Below are positions 42,582-51,065 of a stretch of DNA of 64,000 nt, piece after piece. The notes beneath the pieces were generated by a model. The model saw nothing but the letters and a program-made list of their open reading frames with translations, ran no database searches and was not told where the DNA came from. Numbering within the stretch: the stretch's first letter is position 1; every line of letters starts with the position of its first letter. The position numbers were made by a program, and so were the translations under genes. This stretch comes from an uncultured Alsobacter sp. (GTDB lineage Bacteria; Pseudomonadota; Alphaproteobacteria; Rhizobiales; Beijerinckiaceae). The stretch is taken from positions 62,001-126,000 of the forward strand of contig NZ_CAMFHB010000006.1 of NCBI RefSeq assembly GCF_945952055.1, written 5' to 3'.

Positions 42582-43655
42582 ATGATGACAATGATGCCCC
42601 GATCCGTGACCGAACAGTCGGCGACGAGCCATCTGCCGTCCGGTCACCCGTCCGTCCAGTTCGGCAAGGTCGGGGTGCTGCTGCTCAACCTCGGGACGCC
42701 CGACGCGACCGACTACTGGTCCATGCGGCGCTATCTCAAGGAGTTCCTGTCGGACCGTCGCGTCATCGAGACGCCGCGCCTGATCTGGTGGCCGATCCTC
42801 AACCTGATCATCCTGTCCGTGCGGCCCGGCCCGAAGGGCAAGGACTACGACCAGATCTGGAACAAGGAAAAGAACGAGGGTCCGCTGAAGACGATCACGC
42901 GGTCCCAGGCCGAGCAGCTGGCCGACAGGATCCGGGACCGCGATCCGCGCATCGTGGTCGACTGGGCCATGCGCTACGGCAACCCGTCCACGCCGGACCG
43001 CATCAAGTGGCTGCAGCAGCAGGGCTGCGACCGCATCCTGCTCGTGCCGCTCTATCCGCAGTCCTGCGCGGCGACCTCGGCGACGGCCTGCGACAAGGCC
43101 TTCGAGACGCTGATGACCATGCGCTGGCAGCCGTCCGTGCGCGTCGCGGCGCCCTGGTTCGACGATCCCGTCTACATCGATCGCCTGGCGCGGACGGTGC
43201 GGACGAAGCTCGCGGAGATCGACTTCGAGCCCGACATGCTGGTGGCCAGCTACCACGGCGTGCCCGAGGAATACCTGACCAAGGGCGATCCCTATCACTG
43301 CCAGTGCATGAAGACGTCGCGGCTGCTGCGCGAGGCGCTCGGCTGGGACAAGGACCGCTTCATGACCTGCTTCCAGTCGCGCTTCGGGCCGGCCGAATGG
43401 CTCAAGCCCTACCTGATCGACACCATGGGCGAACTGCCCAAGAAGGGCGTCAAGAAGGTGATGGTGATCGCGCCGGGCTTTTCCGCCGATTGCCTGGAGA
43501 CGCTCGAGGAGATCGAGGGCGAGAACTGCGAGCATTTCATGCATCACGGTGGCGAGAAGTTCGCCTACGTGCCCTGCCTGAACGACTCGTCCGAGGGCAT
43601 GGACGTCATCGCCGCGGTGGTCGAGCGCGAGCTGTCGGGCTGGGCGCGGCTTTAA
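42582..43655 (+). CDS. hemH: Ferrochelatase
   Basis: 357 residues, starting at ATG 42582 with AGAGGA five bases upstream. Ferrochelatase landmarks: GVLLLNLGTPD near residues 33-43, LIWWPILNLIIL, NEGPLKTITRSQAEQL, VDWAMRYGNPS, PLYPQSCAATSATACD, and the metal-inserting region ASYHGVPEEYLTKGDPYHCQC, then TCFQSRFGPAEWL. It inserts Fe(II) into protoporphyrin IX, the last haem step, at the inner membrane. It is divergent from the DUF1007 gene. A small hairpin follows the stop codon. Confidence 0.95.
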   Translation: MMTMMPRSVTEQSATSHLPSGHPSVQFGKVGVLLLNLGTPDATDYWSMRRYLKEFLSDRRVIETPRLIWWPILNLIILSVRPGPKGKDYDQIWNKEKNEGPLKTITRSQAEQLADRIRDRDPRIVVDWAMRYGNPSTPDRIKWLQQQGCDRILLVPLYPQSCAATSATACDKAFETLMTMRWQPSVRVAAPWFDDPVYIDRLARTVRTKLAEIDFEPDMLVASYHGVPEEYLTKGDPYHCQCMKTSRLLREALGWDKDRFMTCFQSRFGPAEWLKPYLIDTMGELPKKGVKKVMVIAPGFSADCLETLEEIEGENCEHFMHHGGEKFAYVPCLNDSSEGMDVIAAVVERELSGWARL

Positions 43656-43685
43656 ATTTTTCGTTCAGCGTTTCCGGTCAATTGC

Positions 43686-43703
43686 GCCTTGTCGCGGCAA
43701 GGC
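43686..43703 (+). terminator. Weak hairpin after hemH
   Basis: GCCTTG-TCGCGG-CAAGGC forms a perfect six-pair stem 30 bases past the hemH stop codon. No T-run follows, so only partial termination is likely. Confidence 0.35.
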
Positions 43704-43738
43704 CTGCTTGCGGCCAGGCTCCGGGCGCACGACATTGA

Positions 43739-43759
43739 CCCCAGGATTTACCCCTGGGG
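43739..43759 (+). promoter_or_regulatory. Hairpin covering the ribosome-binding site of the SPFH gene
   Basis: CCCCAGG pairs with CCTGGGG across a seven-base loop. Its right arm is the G-run that serves as the Shine-Dalgarno sequence for the ATG at 43766. If it folds, it would limit translation. Confidence 0.4.
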
Positions 43760-43765
43760 GCCGTG

Positions 43766-44755
43766 ATGCTGCCGATTTCAGGCTTTGCGATATTCGCGAT
43801 CGTTCTCGTCCTCTTCGTCATCGCCACGCTGATCGCCGGCGTGAAGACGGTGCCGCAAGGCTACAATTACACGGTCGAGCGCTTCGGGCGGTATGCCCGC
43901 ACGCTCAATCCCGGCCTCGGCCTGATCATCCCGTACGTCGAGACGGTCGGGAACAAGGTCAACATCATGGAGCAGGTGCTCGACGTCCCCAGCCAGGAGG
44001 TCATCACCCGCGACAACGCCACCGTCACGGTGGACGGCGTGGCCATGTTCACGGTGCTGGACGCCGCGCACGCGTCCTATGAAGTGGCCAACCTGCAGCA
44101 GGCCATCCTGACGCTGACCATGACCAACATCCGCACGGTCATGGGCTCGATGGACCTCGACCAGCTGCTGTCGCATCGCGACGAGATCAACGACCGCCTG
44201 CTGCGCGTCGTCGACGCGGCGGCGGCGCCCTGGGGCGTGAAGATCAACCGCATCGAGATCAAGGACATCGTCCCGCCGAAGGACCTGATCGACTCCATGG
44301 CGCGCCAGATGAAGGCGGAGCGCGAGAAGCGTGCCGCGGTGCTGGAGGCGGAAGGCCAGCGGCAGGCCGAGATCCTGCGGGCCGAGGGCCACAAGGCCGC
44401 GCAGATCCTGGAAGCCGAGGGACGGCGCGAGGCCGCCTTCCGCGACGCCGAGGCGCGCGAGCGCGCGGCCGAGGCCGAGGCCAAGGCGACGCAGATGGTG
44501 AGCGAGGCCATCGCCCGCGGCGACATGGGCGCCATCAACTATTTCGTGGCCCAGCAATATGTGAAGGCGCTGACCGCTCTCGCCAGCGCGCCGAACCAGA
44601 AGGTGCTGATGATGCCGGTGGAGACCGGCGCCTTCATCGGCTCCATCGGGGGCATCGCCGAGATCGCCAAGCAGGCCTTCTCCGAGCAGGCCGGAGCGTC
44701 CGGTAATGCCGCGCGACGCGGCGGCGCCGTGCCGCCGGCCGGCTCGGCCGGCTGA
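43766..44755 (+). CDS. SPFH/Band 7 (stomatin/QmcA-like) membrane protein
   Basis: 329 residues. One N-terminal helix (GFAIFAIVLVLFVIATLIAGV) anchors a Band 7 domain (about 25-190): VPQGYNYTVERFGRYARTLNPGL, VLDVPSQEVITRDNATVTVD, and MDLDQLLSHRDEIN. A long coiled-coil region rich in Ala/Glu/Arg (MKAEREKRAAVLEAEGQRQA onward, 190-265) drives oligomerisation. These proteins form membrane microdomain scaffolds and associate with NfeD partners, and an NfeD gene follows by 11 bases. A GTG one codon earlier is an alternative start. Confidence 0.9.
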   Translation: MLPISGFAIFAIVLVLFVIATLIAGVKTVPQGYNYTVERFGRYARTLNPGLGLIIPYVETVGNKVNIMEQVLDVPSQEVITRDNATVTVDGVAMFTVLDAAHASYEVANLQQAILTLTMTNIRTVMGSMDLDQLLSHRDEINDRLLRVVDAAAAPWGVKINRIEIKDIVPPKDLIDSMARQMKAEREKRAAVLEAEGQRQAEILRAEGHKAAQILEAEGRREAAFRDAEARERAAEAEAKATQMVSEAIARGDMGAINYFVAQQYVKALTALASAPNQKVLMMPVETGAFIGSIGGIAEIAKQAFSEQAGASGNAARRGGAVPPAGSAG

Positions 44756-44766
44756 GGACGCCCTTC

Positions 44767-45204
44767 ATGACGTCGCTCCTGGACCTCGGCCCCTGGGGCT
44801 GGATCGTGGCCGGCATGGTGCTGATGGCGCTCGAGCTCCTGGCGCCGGGTGCCTTCATGCTGTGGCTGGGGCTTGCCGCGCTCGTGACCGGCGGGCTCCT
44901 GTTCGCCATGCCGATGGCGTGGGAGCCGACGCTCCTCGTGTTCGCGGGGCTGGCCGTGGTCTTCGTGCTGGTGGGGCGGCGCCTGTCCGTCCGCGCCAAG
45001 AAGACCGGCGAGGTGGCCCTGAACGACCGCGCGGCCCGGATCGTCGGGCGCACCTTCGTCCTCGAGACGCCGATCGAGGAAGGGCGCGGCCGCATCCGCG
45101 TCGACGACACGATCTGGCGCGTGGAAGGCCCCGACCTGCCGGCGGGTGCCCAGGTCGAGGTCGTCGGGACGCAGGGAACCCTGCTGAAGATCAGGCCGGC
45201 TTGA
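44767..45204 (+). CDS. NfeD-like membrane protein (short form)
   Basis: 145 residues. Two to three N-terminal helices (WGWIVAGMVLMALELLAPGAFMLWLG, then VTGGLLFAMP and LLVFAGLAVVFVLVGRR) are followed by a C-terminal OB-fold domain (LNDRAARIVGRTFVLETPIEEGRGRIRVDDTIWRVEG). The short NfeD1b form lacks the protease domain and acts with SPFH proteins in membrane quality control. It is paired with the upstream Band 7 gene as in most bacteria. Confidence 0.88.
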   Translation: MTSLLDLGPWGWIVAGMVLMALELLAPGAFMLWLGLAALVTGGLLFAMPMAWEPTLLVFAGLAVVFVLVGRRLSVRAKKTGEVALNDRAARIVGRTFVLETPIEEGRGRIRVDDTIWRVEGPDLPAGAQVEVVGTQGTLLKIRPA

Positions 45205-45223
45205 ACGGCAAGCTCACTCCCTC

Positions 45224-45260
45224 CGCGCGTCCTGCCCGGGCCAAGCCCGGCCAGGACGGT
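45224..45260. repeat. REP-like palindromic repeat, short copy D
   Basis: CCCGGGCCAAGCCCGG flanked by CGTCCTG and CCAGGACGG. It lies between the convergent NfeD and homospermidine synthase genes, and is the reverse of copy A. Confidence 0.7.
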
Positions 45261-45284
45261 TGAGGGTTTGCCCCTTGCTGGCGA

Positions 45285-46718
45285 TCAGCGCACCAGCACG
45301 TTCCGGAACTGCCAGGGATCGCTGGTGTCGATGTCCTCGGCGAACAGGCCCGGGCGACCGTTCAGGGGCGTCCAGTTGGTGTACTCGCCGATCACCGGGC
45401 CCAGATAGGGCCGCTGGACCTCGAGGCAGCGGCGGAAGTCCAGGTCGTCCGCCTCGACGATGCCGGCGTTCGGGTTCTCCAGCGCCCAGACCATGCCGGC
45501 GAGCACGGCCGAGGTGACCTGCAGGCCGGTGGCGTTCTGGTAGGGGGCCAGCATGCGGGTCTCCTCGATGGAGAGCTGCGAGCCGAACCAGTAGGCGTTC
45601 TTGGCGTGGCCGTAGAGGAGCACGCCCAGTTCGTCGATGCCGTCGACGATCTCGTTCTCGTCGAGGATGTGCCAGTCCGGCTGGCGCTCGCCCGCCTGCC
45701 CGAACATCTCGTGCAGGGACAGAACGGCGTCGTCGCAGGGGTGGTAGGCGTAGTGGCAGGTCGGCCGGTAGACCGCCTGGCCCGCGGCGTCGCGCACCGT
45801 CAGGTAGTCGGCGATCGAAATGGATTCGTTGTGCGTGACGAGGAAGCCGTACTGGGCGCGCGCGGTCGGCGTCCAGGAGCGGACGCGCGTGTTGGCGCCC
45901 GGCTGCAGCAGGTAGATCGCCGAGCCGCAGCCCGTGGCGTGCGTGCGGCCGTTCTCCGGCATCCAACGCTCGTGGGTGCCCCAGCCGAGCTCGGCCGGCT
46001 GCAGGCCCTCGGAGACGAAGCCCTCGACGGACCAGGTGTTGACGAAGACCTTGCGGGGCTTGGGCGACTTGGCCCGCTGGGTGTCGCGCTCGGCGACGTG
46101 GATGCCCTTCACGCCGAGGGTCTGGGCGAGGCGGGCCCACTCCTCGCGGTTGGTCGGATCGGCGCCGGCGACGCCGAGGTCGGACTTCAGGTTGAGCAGC
46201 GCCTGCTTCACGAACCAGGACACCGTGCCGGGGTTCGCGCCGCAGCACGACACCGCCGTCGGGCCACCGGGGTTGCGGCGGCGCGCCTCGAGCACCGTCT
46301 CACGCAAGGCATAGTTGGAGCGCGCCTCCGGGCCCTTCGCCTTGTCGAAATAGAATCCGACCCAGGGCTCGACCACCGTGTCGATGTAGAGCGCGCCGAT
46401 CTCGCGGCAGTACTCCATGATGTCGAGGGAGGAGGTGTCGACCGAGAGGTTGACGCAGAATCCCTGGCCGGGGCCGGCCTTGAGCAGCGGGCCGAGCAGG
46501 TGCTTGTAGTTGTCCTTCGTCACCGCCTGGTGGATGAAGGAGACGCCCTTCCCGTCCAGCAGCTTGCGGTCCGCGTCCGACGGATCGATGACCGTGAGCT
46601 TCGACCGGTCATAGTCGAAATGGCGCTCGATCAGCGGCAGCGTGCCGCGACCGATGGAGCCGAAACCGATCATGACGATCGGGCCGTCGATGCGGCCGTA
46701 GACGGGATGCTGGCTCAC
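45285..46718 (-). CDS. Homospermidine synthase
   Basis: 477 residues. The GTG start at 46718 has AGGAG about 11 bases upstream and puts the NAD-binding VMIGFGSIGRGTLPLIERHF at residues 15-34. The length and the blocks CREIGALYIDTVVEPWVGFY, SCCGANPGTVSWFVKQAL, LGWGTHERWMP and THNESISIADYL are typical. The enzyme makes sym-homospermidine from putrescine (and spermidine) with NAD+ in the cytoplasm; it is the main polyamine route in many Hyphomicrobiales. It stands as a single gene. The 5' flanking frame has no homology, so the GTG start is preferred. Confidence 0.92.
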   Translation of the reverse strand: MSQHPVYGRIDGPIVMIGFGSIGRGTLPLIERHFDYDRSKLTVIDPSDADRKLLDGKGVSFIHQAVTKDNYKHLLGPLLKAGPGQGFCVNLSVDTSSLDIMEYCREIGALYIDTVVEPWVGFYFDKAKGPEARSNYALRETVLEARRRNPGGPTAVSCCGANPGTVSWFVKQALLNLKSDLGVAGADPTNREEWARLAQTLGVKGIHVAERDTQRAKSPKPRKVFVNTWSVEGFVSEGLQPAELGWGTHERWMPENGRTHATGCGSAIYLLQPGANTRVRSWTPTARAQYGFLVTHNESISIADYLTVRDAAGQAVYRPTCHYAYHPCDDAVLSLHEMFGQAGERQPDWHILDENEIVDGIDELGVLLYGHAKNAYWFGSQLSIEETRMLAPYQNATGLQVTSAVLAGMVWALENPNAGIVEADDLDFRRCLEVQRPYLGPVIGEYTNWTPLNGRPGLFAEDIDTSDPWQFRNVLVR

Positions 46719-46810
46719 GGTCGGAAGTCTCCTCTTTGGCAGGGGGGGCTTGCGGAAAGCGGGTAACAACCAAGCCGGACCCCGTCCGTCAACCCCGCTC
46801 GTGTCGAAGA

Positions 46811-47449
46811 TCAGGCGATGTAGGGGTTGGACGCGCGTTCCTCGCCGATGGTGCTGGTCGGGCCGTGGCCGCAGATGAAGGCCACGTCGTCGCCCAAGGG
46901 CAGGATCTTGGTCTTGATGGACTGGATCAAGGCCGCATGGTTTCCGCCCGGCAGGTCGGTGCGCCCGACCGAGCCCCGGAACAGGACGTCGCCCATCAGG
47001 GCGAAGCGGTTTTCCGGATTGAACAGGACGACGCTGCCGGGCGAGTGGCCCGGACAGTGGAAGACAGAGAAGGTCAGGTCCGACACCGTCACCGTGTCGC
47101 CTTCCGCCAGCCAGCGGTTCGGCGTGAGCGCGCGCTGGCCCGTGATGCCGAACCGCTGACCGGCCTCGACCAGGGTGTCGAGCAGCGGCTTGTCGTCCAG
47201 GTGCGGGCCTTCGACGGGCACCCCGAGAATTTCGGAGAGCTCGGCGGCGCCGCCGGCATGGTCGATGTGGCCGTGGGTGATGAGGATCTTCTCCACGGTG
47301 ATGCCGGTCTGGCGGATGGCATCCTGGATGCGGTCGAGGTCGCCGCCCGGATCGACGACCGCGCCGATCTTGGTGCCGTCCGACCAGACCAGGGTGCAGT
47401 TCTGCTGGAACGGCGTGACGGGCACGATGGCGGCGCGGGCTTGGGGCAT
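46811..47449 (-). CDS. MBL-fold metallo-hydrolase (glyoxalase II-like)
   Basis: 212 residues. Metallo-beta-lactamase fold with the metal motif THGHIDHAGG (about 58-67), FHCPGHSPGSV (second histidine, near 131), LMGDVLFRGSVGRTDLPGG (bridging Asp, near 153) and CGHGPTSTIGEER (last histidine, near 195). The VTPFQQNCTLVWSD start and this spacing are those of YcbL-type hydroxyacylglutathione hydrolases. It probably hydrolyses a glutathione thioester in the cytoplasm. Divergent from the next gene. Confidence 0.87.
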   Translation of the reverse strand: MPQARAAIVPVTPFQQNCTLVWSDGTKIGAVVDPGGDLDRIQDAIRQTGITVEKILITHGHIDHAGGAAELSEILGVPVEGPHLDDKPLLDTLVEAGQRFGITGQRALTPNRWLAEGDTVTVSDLTFSVFHCPGHSPGSVVLFNPENRFALMGDVLFRGSVGRTDLPGGNHAALIQSIKTKILPLGDDVAFICGHGPTSTIGEERASNPYIA

Positions 47450-47571
47450 GGCTGTCTCCGACTGTCTGAAGCGTGCACATAGCGGAGCAACACCCCGATG
47501 AACAGGCAAGCCGCGCGCCAGGCGCCGCCTGTGGCAGACTCCGCAGCCGTGATTCTGGTGCGGACACCGCG

Positions 47572-48375
47572 ATGCTCGCCGAACTCCTCCTGAGCGCCGT
47601 GACGCCGGCATCCCGCGCCCTGCGAGGCATGGGGCTGGTGACGGCCAGCGTCGGCCTGTGGTCCCGCGGCGCCCGCCGGTCGCGCGAGTGGGGGCCGCAC
47701 TATCGGCGCTGCCACGCTGCGGTGGGCCGGGCCATGGGCGGCCTCTCCCGCCGCCGCACGGCGGTGGTGCTCGGTTCGGGCCTCGTCCGGGACGTGCCGA
47801 TCGCCGAACTCCTGGACCAGTTCCGGCACGTCCTCCTCGTCGACGCCGTGCACCTGCCCACCGTTCGGGCGCGCTTCGCCTTCGAACGGCGCGTGAGCTT
47901 CGTGACGGCCGACCTGTCGGGCCTGGCGGGATGGCTGGAGGGCACTGAGCAGGGCCGCGTCGCCCCCGATCCGGGGCTGTTCGCGGGCGAGGACGTTGAC
48001 CTCGTGATCTCGGCCAATCTCCTGTCGCAGATCCCGCTCGGCGTGGAGACCTTCCTCGTCGATCATCCGGACCGTGCGAGGACGCTGCCGGACGACCTGC
48101 TCGCCCGCTCGGTGCGCGGCCATCTCGACGATCTCGCGCAGGCGAGGGCGCGCGTGTGCCTTCTGACCGACGTCGTGATGGAGAAGCGCGACAGGGCCGG
48201 AGCGTTGACCGACCGCCTCGACCTGATGCGCGGCGTGCCGCTGCCGCGCCCCGACGAAGGCTGGGACTGGACGGTCGCGCCCTTCGGCGAGCTCGACGCG
48301 GAGCACGAGTACGTTCACCGGGTGCACGCCTACGCGGACGTCGCCGGAGTCCTGCGCGACGCTGCTACAGGCTGA
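47572..48375 (+). CDS. Hypothetical protein with a Rossmann-like core
   Basis: 267 residues. An N-terminal amphipathic part (MLAELLLSAVTPASRALRGM) is followed by basic residues, then a strand-loop-helix TAVVLGSGLVRDVPIAELL (about 64-82), HVLLVDAVHLPTVRARF, RRVSFVTADLSG and VDLVISANLLSQIPL. Those four segments in this order resemble a class I SAM-dependent methyltransferase core (glycine motif, acidic end of strand 2, motif II), but no catalytic signature can be named. I do not recognise the family. It is convergent with the creatininase-family gene and overlaps its annotated end. Confidence 0.7.
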   Translation: MLAELLLSAVTPASRALRGMGLVTASVGLWSRGARRSREWGPHYRRCHAAVGRAMGGLSRRRTAVVLGSGLVRDVPIAELLDQFRHVLLVDAVHLPTVRARFAFERRVSFVTADLSGLAGWLEGTEQGRVAPDPGLFAGEDVDLVISANLLSQIPLGVETFLVDHPDRARTLPDDLLARSVRGHLDDLAQARARVCLLTDVVMEKRDRAGALTDRLDLMRGVPLPRPDEGWDWTVAPFGELDAEHEYVHRVHAYADVAGVLRDAATG

Positions 48376-49142
48376 AGCGCCGGACGTCGTCGAGCAGGGC
48401 CAGGAAGCGGCGCGGCGTGCGCGAGAATGAGCCTGCCGGCCTCGGCGGTCGCGCGGCTGGCATCCCCCAGGGCACCGGTGGCATGGAGGTCCTGGGCCAT
48501 CCAGGCGAAACCGGCCGGGCGGGTCGCCCGCAGCACCGTGTAGTCGTCCTCCATCGCCCGGCCACGCGAAACGAAGTCGGCGGCCTTGTCCATGCGCACG
48601 AGGTCCGGGCGGCAGGCGAGCATCACGGAGGTCTCGGCAAAGCCGCCGTGCCAGTCATGGGCCAGGTCGTTGGCCAAGTCTGGGCCGAAGTCCGGCGGCG
48701 GGCCGAGCCTTTGCCAGGACGTGGTCACAGCGATCATGCCGAACCGGACCCGCAACGCCTGCGCCACGAGGTCCATGACGGGGGTGTTGCCGCCGTGGGA
48801 ACTCACCAGCACGATCCTCGTGCAGCCCGCGCGATGGACGCCTTCGCCCAGCGCCGTCCAGGCCGGCAGGGCCAGCGCCGGCGTCAGCGACAGGGTTCCC
48901 GGAAAGGCGAGGTGCTCGTCCGACGCACCCACGTCCTGCACGGGCAGGAGCACGAAGGGGACCTCTCCCGGCGCCGCGAGCACGGCGTCGAGATGCGCCT
49001 GCATGATGAAGCGGTCGACCCCGAGCGGGAGATGGGGCCCGTGCTGTTCCACCGCTGCCAGCGGCAGCACGGCAACGGCCTCGCCCAGACGGCCGCCGGC
49101 GATGTCGTCGCGGCTCAGTTCGCTCCAGTGGCGTGGCAGCAT
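48330..49142 (-). CDS. Creatininase-family amidohydrolase, probable 3' frameshift
   Basis: 270 residues as read. Family features: VAVLPLAAVEQHGPHLPLGVD with the metal-binding Glu/His (about 26-46), a GASDEHLAFPGTLSLTP block, SSHGGNTPVMD, and DWHGGFAETSVML. These proteins hydrolyse amide or formamide bonds (creatininase, ArfB, MftE). The last 20 or so residues in this frame (PGPARRRPALQPVAASRRTP) do not look like the family. A shift in a GC run near 48405-48425 would give the expected ending RRFLALLDDVRRFSL with a stop at 48365. The start ATG 49142 has GAGG upstream. Divergent from an ABC importer. Confidence 0.8.
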   Translation of the reverse strand: MLPRHWSELSRDDIAGGRLGEAVAVLPLAAVEQHGPHLPLGVDRFIMQAHLDAVLAAPGEVPFVLLPVQDVGASDEHLAFPGTLSLTPALALPAWTALGEGVHRAGCTRIVLVSSHGGNTPVMDLVAQALRVRFGMIAVTTSWQRLGPPPDFGPDLANDLAHDWHGGFAETSVMLACRPDLVRMDKAADFVSRGRAMEDDYTVLRATRPAGFAWMAQDLHATGALGDASRATAEAGRLILAHAAPLPGPARRRPALQPVAASRRTPATSA

Positions 49143-49281
49143 GCGGATCCTCGCGGTGTCGCGTGCGACAAAGTCGTGGCCGCGGGGGTGCCCGCCGGCG
49201 TGCGGGCGGAGTATATGCTGCCCCGCAGCCGGCGCCGACCCTCGTTCGGCGGCCGCGGCCGCGTTCCCCGGAGTGTCCGTC

Positions 49282-50295
49282 ATGCCCCCGTCCATCGTTC
49301 GTGCGCTGTGTCTCGCCGCGATCGCCTGGGTCAGTGCGGCCGCCGTCCCGGCCGGGGCGGCGGACCGGGTCACCTTCGGCACCAATTGGCTGGCCCAGCC
49401 CGAGCACGGCGGCTTCTACCAGGCGCTGGCCGACGGCACCTATGCTCGCTACGGCCTCGACGTGACCATCGCGCCGGGTGGTCCGCAGGTGAACAACCGC
49501 ATGCTGCTGCCCACCGGCAAGATCGACTTCTTCATGGGAGGCAATCTCGTCCAGGCCTTCGCGGCGCTCGAGCAGGACATTCCCACGGTGGTGGTGGCCG
49601 CCCTGTTCCAGAAGGAGCCGCAGGTCCTCATCGCCCATCCGGGCCAGGGCTACGAGCGGCTGGAGGATCTGCGCAAGGCGCCGCTCTTCCTGGCCAAGCC
49701 CACCGTCGCGACGACGTTCCAGTGGCTGAAGTCGGCCTGGGGCTTCCGCGACGAGCAGGTTCGCCCCTACGCCTTCTCGGCGGCGCCTTTCCTGGCCGAC
49801 AAGAGCTCGGCCCAGCAGGGCTACGCCACCTCCGAGCCGTTCACCATCGAGAAGCAGGCGGGCTTCAAGCCCAAGGTGTTCCTGCTCGCCGATTTCGGCT
49901 TCGACAGCTACGCCACCACCATCGAGACGCGTCGCGACCTCGTCGAGCGCAACCCCGACCTCGTGCGCCGCTTCGTCGAGGCCTCGATCGTCGGCTGGTA
50001 CACCTATCTCTATGGCGACAACGCCAAGGCGAACGCCGCTATCAAGGCAGCCAATCCCGACATATCCGACGAGCTCATCGCCTTTTCGATCCGCAGCATG
50101 AAGGAGAACGGCATCGTCGACTCGGGCGATGCCCTCACGCTTGGGATTGGTGCCATGTCGGACGCCCGCTTCGCGTCCTTCTACGCGACCATGGTGAAGG
50201 CGGGCGTGACACGCCCCGGCCTCGACGTGCGCAAGGCCTACACGCTGGATTTCGTGAACCGCGGCGTGGGCCGGGAGCTTGGCCGCAAGCCGTGA
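49282..50295 (+). CDS. ABC transporter substrate-binding protein, NMT1/THI5-like
   Basis: 337 residues. Signal peptide (PPSIVRALCLAAIAWVSAAAV, then PAGA). The mature NMT1/THI5-like domain begins RVTFGTNWLAQPEHGGFYQAL, then YGLDVTIAPGGPQVNNRMLL and KIDFFMGGNLVQAFAALEQD. Relatives bind pyrimidines (HMP, ThiY), riboflavin (RibY) or taurine- and nitrate-like anions. It captures its ligand in the periplasm for the ATPase and permease that follow. GTGA overlap couples it to the ATPase gene. Its divergent neighbour is a creatininase-family hydrolase. Confidence 0.85.
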   Translation: MPPSIVRALCLAAIAWVSAAAVPAGAADRVTFGTNWLAQPEHGGFYQALADGTYARYGLDVTIAPGGPQVNNRMLLPTGKIDFFMGGNLVQAFAALEQDIPTVVVAALFQKEPQVLIAHPGQGYERLEDLRKAPLFLAKPTVATTFQWLKSAWGFRDEQVRPYAFSAAPFLADKSSAQQGYATSEPFTIEKQAGFKPKVFLLADFGFDSYATTIETRRDLVERNPDLVRRFVEASIVGWYTYLYGDNAKANAAIKAANPDISDELIAFSIRSMKENGIVDSGDALTLGIGAMSDARFASFYATMVKAGVTRPGLDVRKAYTLDFVNRGVGRELGRKP

Positions 50296-51065
50296 GCGTG
50301 TCGCGCGGACCCCTCGTCTCGCTGCGGGACGTCTCCCGCGCCTTCGGCGACCGGGTGGCGGTGGCCGGCGTCGATCTCACCGTGGACGAGGGCGAGTTCG
50401 TCGCCATCCTGGGCCCATCCGGCTGCGGCAAGACCACGGTGCTGCGGCTCATCGCCGGCCTTGACGATCCCACCGCGGGAACCGTCGGCGGCCGCGACCT
50501 GGGGCCTGCCGAAGGCGGCGTCGCTTACGTCTTCCAGGATCCCACCCTGCTGCCCTGGGCGACGGTGTTCGACAACGTCTACCTGCCGCTGCGCATCGCC
50601 GGGGTGCCGCGCGCGGCGGCCGCGGACCGCGTCCGGGCCATGATCGCACGGGTCGGGCTCGCCGGGCGCGAGGGCGCCTGGCCCCATGCCCTGTCCGGCG
50701 GCATGCGGATGCGCGCCGCGCTGGCCCGGGCGCTGGTAACCCGCCCCGGTCTCCTGCTGATGGACGAGCCCTTCGCCGCGCTCGACGAGATCACCCGCCA
50801 GCAGCTCAACGACGACCTCCTGCGCATGGTGGCGGAGAGCGGCTGCACGGTTCTCTTCGTGACCCATTCGGTGGCCGAGAGCGTCTATCTCGCGACCCGC
50901 CTCGTGGTGATGGGCGGCGTACCGGGCCATGTGGTGGGGGAGCTTCCGGTGGAGCTGGGGTCCGTGCGCAACGAAGCGTTGCGGCGCGACCCGGCCTATC
51001 TGGCGCTGTGCATGCGGGCCTCGGCCCTGCTCGCGGTGGGCATGGGGACCGGAGGGACGCTATGA
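50292..51065 (+). CDS. ABC transporter ATP-binding protein, NitT/TauT type
   Basis: 257 residues starting at a GTG overlapping the previous stop (GTGA). Walker A is GPSGCGKTT near residue 40, with Q-loop VFQDPTLLPWATVFDNVYLPL, signature LSGGMRMRAALARALVT, Walker B LLLMDEPFAALDEITRQ and the switch VLFVTHSVAES. The LPWATVFDNV wording marks the SsuB/TauB/ThiZ group. It energises the permease encoded next, whose start overlaps by four bases (ATGA). Confidence 0.88.
   Translation: MSVSRGPLVSLRDVSRAFGDRVAVAGVDLTVDEGEFVAILGPSGCGKTTVLRLIAGLDDPTAGTVGGRDLGPAEGGVAYVFQDPTLLPWATVFDNVYLPLRIAGVPRAAAADRVRAMIARVGLAGREGAWPHALSGGMRMRAALARALVTRPGLLLMDEPFAALDEITRQQLNDDLLRMVAESGCTVLFVTHSVAESVYLATRLVVMGGVPGHVVGELPVELGSVRNEALRRDPAYLALCMRASALLAVGMGTGGTL

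Noticed and set aside
43681-43703. NnrR/FNR site after hemH
   Set aside because: The TTG and CAA triplets have the wrong spacing; the symmetry is that of a plain hairpin.
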